The notes: generated by a model not told the origin, from the letters alone. A DNA stretch of 64,000 nucleotides from Candidatus Omnitrophota bacterium (GCA_040755155.1 JBFMBP010000139.1:50052-114051); one strand, 5' to 3'. Positions 26,134-36,398 are shown, counted from the stretch's first letter. Translations and numbers: made by a program.

Positions 26134-27474
26134 TCAATGGGTATGGAAGCGTTGCAAGGAATCGGCGAGTTTCTTTTTGATCGGAGCATAAGCGGAATCC
26201 GCTGCGAGGTTCTTAATCTCTCCCGGATCGCGATCCAAGGCGTACAGTTCCTCGCCGCCTTGAAGATAAAGATTGTACTTCCATTCTTTCGTTCGAATTG
26301 TATTAATGGGATTGATCCATTTTTGCTTGCCGTAATATTCCGCATAAATTTCTTTCCGCAAGGGTTGATTTGGCTGGCTGAACAAGGGACATAAACTTAT
26401 CCCCGGCAATGGTTTCGGCCAGGCGATCCCGCTCATTTCGCAGAGAGTGGGAACGATATCGATAAGGCTGACAAGCGAATCGCTGACGCCGCCCTGAGCA
26501 AAGCGTTGGGGATAGGATAAAGTCAGCGGAACGTTGAGCAGTTCGTCGTACATGAACGGCCCCTTGAAGGGCAGCCGGTGAGCGCCAGCCATATCGCCAT
26601 GATCGGACGAATAGATCGCTACAGTATCCTCGCTTTGCCCTTTAGCCTCTAAAGCATCGAGGATGATTCCGATATGGCTGTCCACCTTCTCAATGAGATT
26701 CAGGTAATAACTTCGATAACGCAGCCACTCTTCTTTTCCCCAATTCAGAGTAACCTTGCCTTGGTCTTTTTCCAAATATTGGCGCTGTGGCGCCGGTTTC
26801 CCAGCAAGATCGTCATGGAAATTATCGGGAAGAGTCACGTTGTCGCAGATAGGTTCTTGTATGTGATTCGAGATTTGATATATATCATGTGGATTGATGA
26901 AGGAAACGACCAGCAGCCAAGGCGTCTCCTCTTGGTTCCGAATCCAATCCGCCGCCGCATTAGCCAGTTCCTCGCCCCGCAAAGCGCTGCCGTCATGCTT
27001 GTTCGGAAAGCCGAAAGCACCCAATCCATTCTCATCATTACCCAAATGCCACTTCCCCAAATAGCCCATAATATATCCTTGATCGCGAAAGACGCTCCCA
27101 AGGCAGGGAATCGAGGGAGAAAGCGGTTTGCCCAACGAACCGGAATCCACATTCGCCACAACGCCCGCCTGGTGAGGATTAAGACCCGTTAAAAGTGAGG
27201 CGCGCGAGGCGGAGCATTGGGGCGTCGCGCAAAAGGCGTTCGTGAAGCGCATTCCCCGCGCCTCCAACCGCCGCCGGTTGGGCAGACGCAGCCAGGATCG
27301 GGAAATCCGCTCCGTCTCCTGATCGGAAAGCAGAATCAAGACGTTAGGCCGCCGGGAAGACTTCTCCAATCCCGCAAGCGAGAAGGGCGCCATCGCGGAA
27401 ACGAAAGCCGATGCGCTGGTCAATAGAAATTGACGGCGGGTTAACATGGTTTGAACTTCGTTTTTTCTGTTCAA
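26134..27474 (-). CDS. Sulfatase, exported
   Basis: A 446-residue sulfatase. The formylglycine-forming Cys87 is in CSASRASLLTG (canonical C-X-A/P-S-R-X3-L-T-G). Asp51 in ILLSDQE and YSSDHGDMAGAH give metal-binding residues. The N-terminus has TRRQFLLTSASAF, which looks like a Tat-type or Sec signal. Translation may begin at TTG 27474, since AAGGAG stands seven bases upstream; an internal ATG (27447, MLTRRQ) lacks such a site. It is the last gene of a minus-strand run after the DUF4175-like and YhaM-like genes. Likely substrate is a sulfated polysaccharide or choline-sulfate-like ester, but specificity is not readable. No maturation enzyme gene is in the window. Confidence 0.9.
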   Translation of the reverse strand: MNRKNEVQTMLTRRQFLLTSASAFVSAMAPFSLAGLEKSSRRPNVLILLSDQETERISRSWLRLPNRRRLEARGMRFTNAFCATPQCSASRASLLTGLNPHQAGVVANVDSGSLGKPLSPSIPCLGSVFRDQGYIMGYLGKWHLGNDENGLGAFGFPNKHDGSALRGEELANAAADWIRNQEETPWLLVVSFINPHDIYQISNHIQEPICDNVTLPDNFHDDLAGKPAPQRQYLEKDQGKVTLNWGKEEWLRYRSYYLNLIEKVDSHIGIILDALEAKGQSEDTVAIYSSDHGDMAGAHRLPFKGPFMYDELLNVPLTLSYPQRFAQGGVSDSLVSLIDIVPTLCEMSGIAWPKPLPGISLCPLFSQPNQPLRKEIYAEYYGKQKWINPINTIRTKEWKYNLYLQGGEELYALDRDPGEIKNLAADSAYAPIKKKLADSLQRFHTH

Positions 27475-27506
27475 GCAGAAGACTCCTTATAATAGGAGAA
27501 CAGACC

Positions 27507-30500
27507 TCATCTCCCCGTCTCTTCCGCCAAGCGCACATAAAGGTATTTCAACGCTTCTCGGTATTGCGGGGGGATGTTTTCCGGCAGGGGGCGATCGACG
27601 GCGCGGCGCATTTTTTCTTTCAGCGTCATGGCGTAATCGCCGCTGGGCTGAGCGCCTTCCGTCCCGGTTTTCGCCGTCTCTTCCTTGCGGTCTTTGCCGT
27701 ACTGGTCTTCTTCCTGCATGGTTCCGGCTTCCAACATGCGCGTGAGGATGCGCTTTTGCTTATTCTGCACCTCTTCGTTGTTTTGCCCGTCCTTCAGCAG
27801 TTTTTCTACTTCGCGCATTTCGTCGTAAATGCCTTCCAGGCGGTTGCGCAGCTGCTTCGAGTAGCGGTATTGCCGCATCATCTTTTCAATCTCTTGGCGG
27901 ATGGCGGCCTGGCGCTGCGCCATTTCTTGGAGTTGTTGCAGCATCTCCTTTCCCTTCTCTCCCATCTTCTGCAATTGCTGCATCATCTGGTTCAAGTCCT
28001 GCTGTTGGGAAATCATCTGCTGCATTTGCTGCTGCAAATCCTGCGATTGGGCCATTTGCTGCTGCATGGATTGCATGTCCTGCATCATCTTGCTGACAGC
28101 CGTATTGAGCGCCATCATCGATTGGCGCGTTTCGTGCAGACCCACCCATTGCACGCCCTGCCCCGCGTCTACCGCCTTTTGCAGCCGTTCTTCGCCGCGC
28201 CGCAAAAACGCTTCCACATCCCGGCTCATGAAGGGATTGCTTTGGGATAGCGCCGTCCATTCGCCCTCGATGCGCCTCAATTCCCGATGGAAAGCGCTGG
28301 CGCGGCGCAGAGCTAGCGACGCGGCTCCCCGGCCTAGAGGCGATTCTGTCAGCGATTCCATCTGCTCGGAAAGGAACAAGCCGCGATCCACCAACCGCTT
28401 GAGGGCGGTCATATCCATCTGCATGTTCATTCCGCCCAAATCGAACGAATTATCCTGAAGTTCCTGCGCCATTTCCTGCAATTGGTTCTGCGCATTTTGT
28501 TGATGGGGCTGGGCTTGTTGGCTTTGACCTTGTTGCAGTTTCTGCGTCGCCTGCGCCAGTTCGTTTTGCAGATTCTGCGCCATGGCCTTTTCCGCCATTT
28601 CCTGGAGTTTTTGGGAAATGACGGGATTTTTCTCTTGCAGATTTTTTTGCATCCCCTGCATCTTTTGCATCATCTCATTTGCGTCTTTTTCCAGGTTGCG
28701 CTGCCGTTCCGCCAGCATGGATTCCTGGTTTTCCAATTCTTTTTTCTGGGCTTTCAGTTCCTCCAGTTTTTGGGCGGCTTCATCGCTTTTAGCAGATTCG
28801 TCTCCTTCTTTTTTGCCCTCATCAGGACTTTTTTCGCTGGCGTTTTCGCCGGTTTTAGCGGCGTTTTCCGCTTCTTTTTCCGCCTGCGCGATTTGATCGT
28901 CCAAAGATTGCTTGGCTTGCGCGATTTCTTCCGTCTCTCTTTTCAAATGTTCCTGGCGCTGGGCGAGTTCTTCCGTCATTTGGCGCAGCCCTTCCAATTG
29001 GCGGACGTCGTAAGCGTCCTCGAGCATATTCAGCGTACGTTCCAGTTGCTGTTCGAAATTCTCCATAGAAAAATTCAAATCCTGCAATTGTTCCGCATTG
29101 ATCTGCTTGGAAAGTTGTTCGACGGTCTGCTCGAGTTTCTGCATGACCTGCATACTGTCTTTATCGAGTAATTCCTTGAGCAAATCCTGGATGCGCGTCA
29201 TTTTTTCCAAAGTTTCGGGAGTGAATCCCTGCTGCTTTTGTTCTTCCGGGGAAAGATTCTCTTCGGCGGATTGTTGATATTTTCCCAATTCCTCTTCGAT
29301 TTTTTTCGCTTCTTCGACCAGCTGCTCCTGCCGATCCTTTAAGGCTTCCAGGTCTTTTTTCTCCATCCAAAGGTCTTTTTCGCTCTCTTCGTTATCGGCG
29401 GCGTTTTCGATTTTATCCTCTACGTTGCCCAGCGTTTTTTTGACGTCTTCCGTTATCTGCTTTTGCTCTTCGACCACGTCGCTCAAACCGCCGACCTGCT
29501 GCGATTCCGATTCGTCCAGATCGGAGAGAAGATCGACGAGCGAGAGATAGCGGACGATATTCGTCGAAGAACGCCCCATTTTGGGGCCGTCAATTTGATC
29601 GCCATCCCACGCCGTGAAATAATAGGACGCTTCGTCGCCGGGGAACATCATCAACGGTTCCATATCCCAATCGAACGTCAGGAAAAATTGCGTCGCCGAA
29701 CCGACGTCTTTGGCCGTTTCCTGAGTATACGCCCAAAGAAATTCCTCCTTAGCCGTATTTTGATTGTTATTCACGGCGTAGTGAAAATAGATGCGGTGCA
29801 CGGCGTAATCGTCGCTGGCGCGCACTTGCAGCCGCTGTTTCATGGCGGCGGGCATAGGAATGACGGCGGGCGGTTGAAGAATGGCGATTTCCGGCGTCGC
29901 GTCCGGAATAGCCGTTAATTTATAGCCCCGTCCGTTGTTGGATAAGCCATGTTCGTCCGTCAGTTGAAGGGAATATTCGCCCGATCGATCGGCGGTGAAT
30001 GCGGCGAATATCGTTTTCCCAATGACCTCGGCGGGGCGGCTTTCTTCGTTCCAGAGAAACGAAGCCGATTGCAACGGTTCTGTCGCCGTGGCTTCGATGA
30101 CGATGCGGCTGTTGCGTAAAACCGATATAGGACGCAGTCCCGATAGGACCTCCGGTGGACGCGCCGTATAGGACGGCGGCGTTATGGTAATGACTCCTTC
30201 CGCTAATACGGGAGGATCGAGGGGAATGGCGAAGCCTTGGTTTGAAATGGAGCCGCCGGCGGAGAAAAAATATTCCATTCGTTCATGCAGCGCGGGCACG
30301 GAAAACGCGATGCGGCTTCCCAAGACCGCCGCCGGATACGTCTTCCAGCCGGAAGCATTCGCCAAATGAATAAAAGCGGAACTGGCGAAATTGCCGTCGC
30401 GCCGGACGGCGGAAAGCATAACCGGTTCCCCCCGCGCCGCTTGAACGGCGCTTGACGTAACTAACGCCGCCGGTTCGACCGAGGTTCCGCGAATGTAAAG

Positions 30501-31079
30501 CGCCTGAACGATTCGATCTAGCCGTTCTCGCGCCAAATCACCTCGTATGGAATAATAAAGACCTGAAGAGATTGAAACAGCGAGAAAAACGATTGCCAGG
30601 ACGATGGAAAGCGATTTTTGTTCTTCCTGGCCGATGCGTTCGAGATAGCCCGACAGCCAGCGGTCGTCGGCTTCCAGCAATTCGGACGAATAGCCAAGTC
30701 GTTTAATCTCTTCGGGATGTTTCTCCGCATAGATCATTAGCGAAGAGCGATTCGCTGCTTCGGGGTGGCGTTCCTCCCATTGGCGAAAATACGATGCAAG
30801 GCGGATTCCATGAGAAGCCCATTCCAAAACATACCGATATAACGTCCTCAAAAATACAACTGCAATCAAAAGAAAAACGATATTGATCGCCAGATTGCTC
30901 AGGCGAAAAATCTCCGCCGAAAAATATAAAAATTGCAGGCCCAAAAGACCGCCCGTCAACGCCAATAGAATCAGTTCCAACAAGCGTCGGCTAAAATTCC
31001 GCCGGTAAAGGCGATGAAAATGGGCGGGGCTGAGCCACGGCTTATACGACGTCATAAAATTCGTCCGCTTTCCATCCAT
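27507..31079 (-). CDS. Giant DUF4175-like membrane and coiled-coil protein
   Basis: A 1190-residue protein. Residues 30-75 and about 155-180 are hydrophobic (LELILLALTGGLLGLQFLYF; LSIVLAIVFLAVSISSGLYY), residues about 210-520 are beta-rich exported domains, and residues about 560-1080 form an extremely charged, glutamine/glutamate-rich coiled coil with runs such as MQQQMAQSQDLQQQMQQM. This layout fits the DUF4175 family, found in planctomycetes and other PVC-related bacteria, whose role is unknown. It starts 17 bases after the YhaM-like gene and lies upstream of the sulfatase, so the three probably share a transcript. It may be a structural or scaffolding envelope protein. Confidence 0.8.
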   Translation of the reverse strand: MDGKRTNFMTSYKPWLSPAHFHRLYRRNFSRRLLELILLALTGGLLGLQFLYFSAEIFRLSNLAINIVFLLIAVVFLRTLYRYVLEWASHGIRLASYFRQWEERHPEAANRSSLMIYAEKHPEEIKRLGYSSELLEADDRWLSGYLERIGQEEQKSLSIVLAIVFLAVSISSGLYYSIRGDLARERLDRIVQALYIRGTSVEPAALVTSSAVQAARGEPVMLSAVRRDGNFASSAFIHLANASGWKTYPAAVLGSRIAFSVPALHERMEYFFSAGGSISNQGFAIPLDPPVLAEGVITITPPSYTARPPEVLSGLRPISVLRNSRIVIEATATEPLQSASFLWNEESRPAEVIGKTIFAAFTADRSGEYSLQLTDEHGLSNNGRGYKLTAIPDATPEIAILQPPAVIPMPAAMKQRLQVRASDDYAVHRIYFHYAVNNNQNTAKEEFLWAYTQETAKDVGSATQFFLTFDWDMEPLMMFPGDEASYYFTAWDGDQIDGPKMGRSSTNIVRYLSLVDLLSDLDESESQQVGGLSDVVEEQKQITEDVKKTLGNVEDKIENAADNEESEKDLWMEKKDLEALKDRQEQLVEEAKKIEEELGKYQQSAEENLSPEEQKQQGFTPETLEKMTRIQDLLKELLDKDSMQVMQKLEQTVEQLSKQINAEQLQDLNFSMENFEQQLERTLNMLEDAYDVRQLEGLRQMTEELAQRQEHLKRETEEIAQAKQSLDDQIAQAEKEAENAAKTGENASEKSPDEGKKEGDESAKSDEAAQKLEELKAQKKELENQESMLAERQRNLEKDANEMMQKMQGMQKNLQEKNPVISQKLQEMAEKAMAQNLQNELAQATQKLQQGQSQQAQPHQQNAQNQLQEMAQELQDNSFDLGGMNMQMDMTALKRLVDRGLFLSEQMESLTESPLGRGAASLALRRASAFHRELRRIEGEWTALSQSNPFMSRDVEAFLRRGEERLQKAVDAGQGVQWVGLHETRQSMMALNTAVSKMMQDMQSMQQQMAQSQDLQQQMQQMISQQQDLNQMMQQLQKMGEKGKEMLQQLQEMAQRQAAIRQEIEKMMRQYRYSKQLRNRLEGIYDEMREVEKLLKDGQNNEEVQNKQKRILTRMLEAGTMQEEDQYGKDRKEETAKTGTEGAQPSGDYAMTLKEKMRRAVDRPLPENIPPQYREALKYLYVRLAEETGR

Positions 31080-31096
31080 CCGCGAAATGGGAAATG

Positions 31097-32107
31097 TTAA
31101 TCTTCATCCCTATCATTTTGGCTTGGCGAATGGTTTTCTCCAAGGTACAAATAGCGCTGGATCAGGTTGACGTAGCCAGTCCATTCCTTGGCGCCGCTTT
31201 CGGCCTTGTCCATTTCCCGTTCGTAAGCGGCCATCTGGGCGTCCATATTTTCGATGTGGTGCAGCAGGTTGGCTTCAAGCGTCATGGGGAGAATAGGAGA
31301 GCGCTCGACTTCGCCGTGGTGAGATAAGATGACATGCAACAGCCGGCGGCGTTTTTCCGGGGGAAAATCTGGCAAGCGATCCATCAGATTTTCCGCCAAG
31401 GCCGTCCCCATGTAAATATGCCCCAAGAGCCTGCCGTCGGTGCTATAATCGATGCGGTAGTGGTAGACGAATTCCCTCATTTTTCCCGCGTCGTGAAAGA
31501 CGGCCCCGGCCAGAAGCAGATCTTCCGCCACGCGGGGATAATTGGGCGCAATGGCTCGGCACAAGCGCATGACGCTCAGCGTATGCTCCAACAATCCATG
31601 CAAGTAGGGATGATGCCACATCTTGGCGCCGGGCGCGCGGCTGAATTCTTGCCATAGGCTCTCGTCCTGGCGAAAGGCTAGCAATAAGGCGCGGTAATCC
31701 TCATCCTTCATCGTCTCCAACATCCCATCGAATTCCGCCGCCATCTCTTCTAGCGGCTTGAGCGAAGCGGGAAGAAAATCCGCCGGGTCCAAATCTTCCG
31801 GCGCGGGTACGGCTTGGATGCTTCTCACCGTGATCTGCGTATCGTTCTGGTAGGAATTGACTTTTCCGGCGACGGAGACGAGATCGCCCTCGCGCAGCCG
31901 CTTGTACGCCTCCTCGGCGCCGCCCCACAAGACGGCGGAAACTTTCCCCGTCTTATCTCCCAGCCGCAGGTTCAACAACTGCCCCTTGTCGTATTCCCGC
32001 AAGGCGATGCGGGTAATGACGAATAGGGATTGCACGTCTTTACCCACTTGCAGTTCGTTGACGTAGATTTTCTTGGTTTTATTCTCTTCTGGAAATAAAG
32101 AATCCAT
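31097..32107 (-). CDS. YhaM-like OB-fold/HD-domain 3'-5' exoribonuclease
   Basis: The ATG at 32107 (MDSLFPEENKTKKIYVNEL) is preferred because GAGG lies a few bases upstream and the longer frame adds residues not seen in relatives. The 336-residue protein has an OB fold at about residues 15-90 (RLGDKTGKVSAVLWG) and an HD phosphohydrolase core with HHPYLHGLLEHTLSVMRL, AGAVFHDAGK and LLHVILSHHGE. This combination is diagnostic of YhaM/CBF1-type exonucleases, which digest RNA or DNA from the 3' end with Mn2+. It is the first gene of the YhaM, DUF4175, sulfatase run. Confidence 0.85.
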   Translation of the reverse strand: MDSLFPEENKTKKIYVNELQVGKDVQSLFVITRIALREYDKGQLLNLRLGDKTGKVSAVLWGGAEEAYKRLREGDLVSVAGKVNSYQNDTQITVRSIQAVPAPEDLDPADFLPASLKPLEEMAAEFDGMLETMKDEDYRALLLAFRQDESLWQEFSRAPGAKMWHHPYLHGLLEHTLSVMRLCRAIAPNYPRVAEDLLLAGAVFHDAGKMREFVYHYRIDYSTDGRLLGHIYMGTALAENLMDRLPDFPPEKRRRLLHVILSHHGEVERSPILPMTLEANLLHHIENMDAQMAAYEREMDKAESGAKEWTGYVNLIQRYLYLGENHSPSQNDRDED

Positions 32108-32262
32108 CCTCGGCCTCGAATCGTAAAGATATGTGATTGTACTCAATCCCCTTTGAAATGGTTCCTCGGCATAACTCATGTTGCCGAGCCAATATTTTCA
32201 TGTCCTCGGAAAAATCATTCCAAAAAGGCGTTGAGGTTCCCATGATTATGGCTCTTTCGATA

Positions 32263-32490
32263 CGCAAAAAGAATCGAATGCCGCGAAATTCCTTCTCCCA
32301 GCCTTGAAAGGCAGGGCTATTGTCAAATGCCCCTTTAAAGGGGCAAACGAGAATAGCCCGCCGTTTCAACGGCGGGTTTAGGTAGGGATTCCTTTTTCGC
32401 GTCTTTCTTTTTCTTTCGCGTTTTCGTAATTCAATACGATGCGAAAACAATCTCAACCTGCTTTTCATCGCGCGTAACATAAATTTATAA
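32263..32490. repeat. Composite dispersed element, copy C4
   Basis: GAATGCCGCGAAATTCCTTCTCCCAGCC, the three-hairpin cassette, GGGATTCCTTTTTCG, ttcgcgttttcgtaattcaat and GCGCGTAACATAAATTTATAA follow in the same order as in copy C3 at 38609-38886. The left inverted end (CTCATGTTACGC) is not found, so it is truncated. It fills the roughly 400-base gap between the YhaM-like start and the stop of the ABC permease gene. Confidence 0.7.
32297..32380. repeat. Three-hairpin cassette, copy B3
   Basis: CCCAGCCTTGAAAGGC, TGCCCCTTTAAAGGGGCA and CCCGCCGTTTCAACGGCGGG are all present. Relative to B1 the outer stems exchange places. It is embedded in composite element C4. Confidence 0.85.
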
Positions 32491-32510
32491 CTTGTTGCGC
32501 CCGCGCCTGG

Positions 32511-34298
32511 TTATTCTCTCTTTTTAATATAGCCGCAGGCGCCCCACATGAATATGGTTCCAAGAACGATCAAAGCGATGGAATGGACGAATAGGATGGC
32601 GTAATGAATCCCATTCCATTCGATCGGCGCGGGAAGACTGAGGGGAGAGAAAAAATAAAGGTAATTGTAAATCGCATTCAACCACGGGTGTTCTTTGATA
32701 TTCATCGTTTGGAAAGGATTGAAAACGACCGCCGTCATCATAATCGCGGCCGTGACGAGGTAGGGGATAATGGCATGAAGCATAACGGTCCCGAAGGTCT
32801 TGCGGGAAGGTGAAATGCCGTCATCGCGGGACAAACTGGAAAACATAATCCCCAAGCAAGTATAAAAGTAGATGCAGCACAGATAAAACGAGAGGAGAAA
32901 AAACAAATCCGTTAAATAATAGCGATTGGGCCAACGATTATGCCATAAAGCGAAAAAGAAATTGGCCAGATAATAAAAAATGAACAAAGCCAAAATGGGA
33001 TAAACGGATTGCTTGAAATGGCCGAAGACTTTGCCGCGAATAATGCTGATGGAGGGTATGGTAGTGGTTCGCAGCAAAGGCCAGGTTTCGCGCCGCTTCT
33101 CCACGGTTATGGAATGGCTGGGAGCGATATGGGAAAAGAAACAAGTAATGGCCGCCGAGAGCGAGGCGATGACGACTCGCACGTGCATAAAATCGTTAAC
33201 ATCATGGCCTCCGCCCGTCGCCGCCCAAAATACCCATGCAATCAGAAAAGAGATGATGGCCATGGCGATTATGAGCGTTCGATCCTGCGTAAGCAATTTG
33301 CGGTTATAAAACAATGTCTCTTTTTGATAAGCGGCTTTTCCCAAGGCGTCGAAAAAGGGTTGTATGGAATCCTCAATAGTCGCATTTTTCGCGTTTTGGG
33401 ATGATTGATTTCGGCGCGGAAAGATATTCCAATTGAATCGCGCCGAGAGAAGCGGTCCCAATAAATGAAATAAATACGCCGTTATCAGAAAGAGAATCAA
33501 CGCAAGCAAGAGATTTACGAATCCGGAGACTACGCCCGGATTGTCGGCGAAAAACTTGAGAATGTAACTTCTCGACTTGCCGCCCCCTGGAACTACGCTG
33601 GAAATCGACATAGGAACGTTCACAAGGACGATGGCGGCGAAAGGATTGATAGCCAATTCCAATCCAAAACCGCTCCAATCTTGAGCTGTGGATTTGGCTA
33701 ACATGATTTTTAAGATTTCCCATATATAACGGAAGGCATAAGGCCCCAAAATCAATAAGATCAACAAGCCGATAGATACCCGGCTGGCGGAGGCAGTAGA
33801 GACGGAAAACAGAGAAACGAAGACGCCCATCATCACCGCCAACACGTAAAAACCGAAAATGGCGCTGAAGCATTGCGCCATATCGTTGATCGATATGCCC
33901 CCGATGAGGAAGCAAATAGAAAGAAACGGCAGAATGGCGGCGGCGAACAATAAGGCGTAGACCAGGTTGGCGGCGCATTTTCCCCACAAAATCGATAATC
34001 GCCTCAACGGCGACGTCAGCAGCAAGTCAAGCGTATCCGCCTCCCGCTCGTGAACGATTCCGGCGGATGCCAACGCCGATAAGGGAAATCCGAATAAACA
34101 TAAAATATAGATGAGGGGAAAAAAGATTGTCCGGCCATCTCGGTGATCGATCGTCCACGAACGCATACCCACATAATAATTGAAGCAAAATATCAAGCCG
34201 GTAATCGATAATACAAGGAAGAGGCTTCGAAAAGCGCGGGGCGAACGCAAATGCCGGATCAATTCGCGAAAAACGACGGGATTGGTTTGCCAATTCAT
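32511..34298 (-). CDS. Large ABC-2 type permease
   Basis: A 595-residue protein from the ATG at 34298 (MNWQTNPVVFRELIRHLRSP); the preceding TTG codon is a possible alternative. It has about twelve hydrophobic segments in two halves: the first half contains HEREADTLDLLLTSPLRRLS, a diagnostic ABC-2 loop for NatB/gliding-type permeases, and the second half contains a weaker duplicate, VEKRRETWPLLRTTTIP. This suggests a fused pair of six-helix permeases. No ATPase gene lies next to it; its ATPase could be one of those in the 12-16 kb operon or located elsewhere. A role in membrane export or lipid handling is likely but not shown. Confidence 0.8.
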   Translation of the reverse strand: MNWQTNPVVFRELIRHLRSPRAFRSLFLVLSITGLIFCFNYYVGMRSWTIDHRDGRTIFFPLIYILCLFGFPLSALASAGIVHEREADTLDLLLTSPLRRLSILWGKCAANLVYALLFAAAILPFLSICFLIGGISINDMAQCFSAIFGFYVLAVMMGVFVSLFSVSTASASRVSIGLLILLILGPYAFRYIWEILKIMLAKSTAQDWSGFGLELAINPFAAIVLVNVPMSISSVVPGGGKSRSYILKFFADNPGVVSGFVNLLLALILFLITAYLFHLLGPLLSARFNWNIFPRRNQSSQNAKNATIEDSIQPFFDALGKAAYQKETLFYNRKLLTQDRTLIIAMAIISFLIAWVFWAATGGGHDVNDFMHVRVVIASLSAAITCFFSHIAPSHSITVEKRRETWPLLRTTTIPSISIIRGKVFGHFKQSVYPILALFIFYYLANFFFALWHNRWPNRYYLTDLFFLLSFYLCCIYFYTCLGIMFSSLSRDDGISPSRKTFGTVMLHAIIPYLVTAAIMMTAVVFNPFQTMNIKEHPWLNAIYNYLYFFSPLSLPAPIEWNGIHYAILFVHSIALIVLGTIFMWGACGYIKKRE

Positions 34299-34531
34299 CA
34301 AGCGTTCCCCCCATACATGTTGGAACTAGCCGTAACAATTCTTCTTTACATAGGTTATACGATCAATCCCCGTTCGTCAGGGACGATGAACTTGACTCAA
34401 AAAAGAAACCCGGCGCCGTTCGCTTGCGACATATAGAAAAAAAGCTTATAAACGAACGACATGACGGCGATTAGCCATGATTCGCCGAAAACCGCTCGCT
34501 CAATACTCTTTATTGGAAAGGGAAACCGATT

Positions 34532-36361
34532 ATGCGCCGATGGCTTATTCGATTAGGGATGGCGTTCTTTTTCGCTGCTTATTCCACCGTCCTGCTGCCT
34601 GCCATGGAAAAGGGCGATATTCTTAAAACGCTGAAAAAATCGCATCCGCGCCTGATTCTTACTGACGAGCGCGTTGCGGAAATCAAGCAACTGATCGCCA
34701 AGGACAAAACCGCCGGCAAAATCTATCGCGATCTCCAAGCGGAAGCCGATCGGATCATGAAAGCCGCGCCGGTGGAGTATAAACTCGAAGGTCCGCGCCT
34801 GCTTTCTCAAAGCCGCCGCTGCCTGGATCGGTTGTATACTCTCTGCCTGCTTTACCGTTTAGATAAGAAAAAGGAATACATCGACCGCGCCCGCGCCGAA
34901 ATCTACGCCGCCGCCAATTTTCCCGACTGGCATCCGCCTCATTTTCTCGATACGGCGGAAATGACCCACGCCTTAGCCATCGCCTACGATTGGTTCTATA
35001 ACGATCTTTCTCCCGCCGAACGCAAAGTAATCCGAACGGCGTTGATCGAAAAAGGATTCGAACCTTACCTCCGCGCCTGCCGGGAAAATACATGGTGGAG
35101 CGTTTGCAGTCATAATTGGAATCAGGTCTGCAACGGCGGCGTAGGCGTCGCCGCCCTCGCCGTAGCGGACGAAGAGCCGGAAATCGCGTCCGATATCCTA
35201 AACTTCGCCTTGGAAAACATCAAAATCGCCCTGAAGGAATACGCCCCCGATGGGGGATGGAACGAGGGACCGGGATATTGGCACTACGCCACCCGCTACA
35301 CAGTCTATTTCCTTGCTTCGCTGCAAACGGCGCTGGGGACGGACTTCGGCCTCTCCGCGATGGAGGGCATGGATCGAACCGGCTTTTTCCGCATGGATTT
35401 CACCGGACCAACCAACTTGACCTTCAATTACGCCGACGCCAGCCCCTACGCGGGCGGAGCGGCGGAAATGTTCTGGATGGCGGATCGCTACGATAAACCC
35501 GTTTACGCCTGGCATCAACTCCAGCGGCTGAACCATCCTGAAGCGTTGGATTTAGTCTGGTACACGGCGAAGGGTGAGGATCCATCCCAAAGTGGTTTAC
35601 CCATCGACGCCTTTTATCGCGGCGTCGACGTTGCCTTCTTCCGCAGCGCCTGGAACGATCCCAACGCGCTCTTTGTTGGCTTCAAGGGAGGCGACAATAA
35701 AGCCAACCATAGCCATCTCGATCTCGGCGGCTTCGTATTGGACGCCGATGGAATCCGCTGGGCGGTAGACCTGGGTGGCGACGATTACAACCTGCCTGGT
35801 TATTTTGGAAGCAAGCGTTGGACTTATTTTCGTCTCAACACCCATAGCCATAATACGATCATGATCGACGGCCAGAACCAAGACCCCAAAGCGGCGGCGC
35901 CCATCGTCCGCTTCGATTCCAAGCCGGATTGGGCTTTCGCCGTGGCCGATCTCTCCGCCGCCTACGCCTCTCAGGCGAAAAAAGTCGTTCGCGGAATCGC
36001 GATGGCGGATCGTAAGCGCATCCTGATCCAAGATGAAATCAACGCCCTAAATCCTTCTGTCATCGAATGGAGCATGTTGACGCCCGGCGAGATTCAAGTC
36101 GACGGTTCAACTGCTATATTGAAAAAAAGCGGCAAAACGCTCCAAGCGGAGATTCTATCCCCCGCCGGCGCTGCGTTCCATATCGAATCCGCCAATCCGC
36201 CCGCGCCGGAAAAGCAGCAGCCAGACATTAAGAAACTCGTTGTTCGTCCAGCGGGAAAAACGGAAAATTGCCGCTTCGCCATTCTCCTGACGCCCTGTTC
36301 CGATGGCGCCCAGCCGCCAAAATTCTCAAAGCCTATCGTTCCTCTAGACGAATGGAGATGA
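34532..36361 (+). CDS. Secreted heparinase II/III-like polysaccharide lyase
   Basis: A 609-residue exported protein (signal peptide about residues 1-24). Residues about 50-330 form an alpha-toroid with DWHPPHFLDTAEMTHALAIA, YDWFYNDLSPAERK and the catalytic-site-like segment CSHNWNQVCNGG, and residues about 370-600 form the beta-sandwich typical of Hepar_II_III, with FKGGDNKANHSHLDLGGF, LNTHSHNTI and DRKRILIQDE. The fold class cuts uronic-acid polysaccharides by beta-elimination (heparin, heparan, alginate, chondroitin). The unsaturated products go via KDG to KDPG, for which the genes at 2.7-4.4 kb are suitable. It is monocistronic; AAAGGGAAACCG precedes the ATG. Confidence 0.88.
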   Translation: MRRWLIRLGMAFFFAAYSTVLLPAMEKGDILKTLKKSHPRLILTDERVAEIKQLIAKDKTAGKIYRDLQAEADRIMKAAPVEYKLEGPRLLSQSRRCLDRLYTLCLLYRLDKKKEYIDRARAEIYAAANFPDWHPPHFLDTAEMTHALAIAYDWFYNDLSPAERKVIRTALIEKGFEPYLRACRENTWWSVCSHNWNQVCNGGVGVAALAVADEEPEIASDILNFALENIKIALKEYAPDGGWNEGPGYWHYATRYTVYFLASLQTALGTDFGLSAMEGMDRTGFFRMDFTGPTNLTFNYADASPYAGGAAEMFWMADRYDKPVYAWHQLQRLNHPEALDLVWYTAKGEDPSQSGLPIDAFYRGVDVAFFRSAWNDPNALFVGFKGGDNKANHSHLDLGGFVLDADGIRWAVDLGGDDYNLPGYFGSKRWTYFRLNTHSHNTIMIDGQNQDPKAAAPIVRFDSKPDWAFAVADLSAAYASQAKKVVRGIAMADRKRILIQDEINALNPSVIEWSMLTPGEIQVDGSTAILKKSGKTLQAEILSPAGAAFHIESANPPAPEKQQPDIKKLVVRPAGKTENCRFAILLTPCSDGAQPPKFSKPIVPLDEWR

Positions 36362-36398
36362 ATCGATTCTATTTTACGTTAGAATTTTTTTCTCCAAT

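Noticed and set aside
27411-29918. Long plus-strand open frames opposite the DUF4175-like gene
   Set aside because: They follow the CTG/CAG-rich coiled-coil codons of the minus-strand gene, give Leu/Phe/His-rich nonsense and have no ribosome sites.
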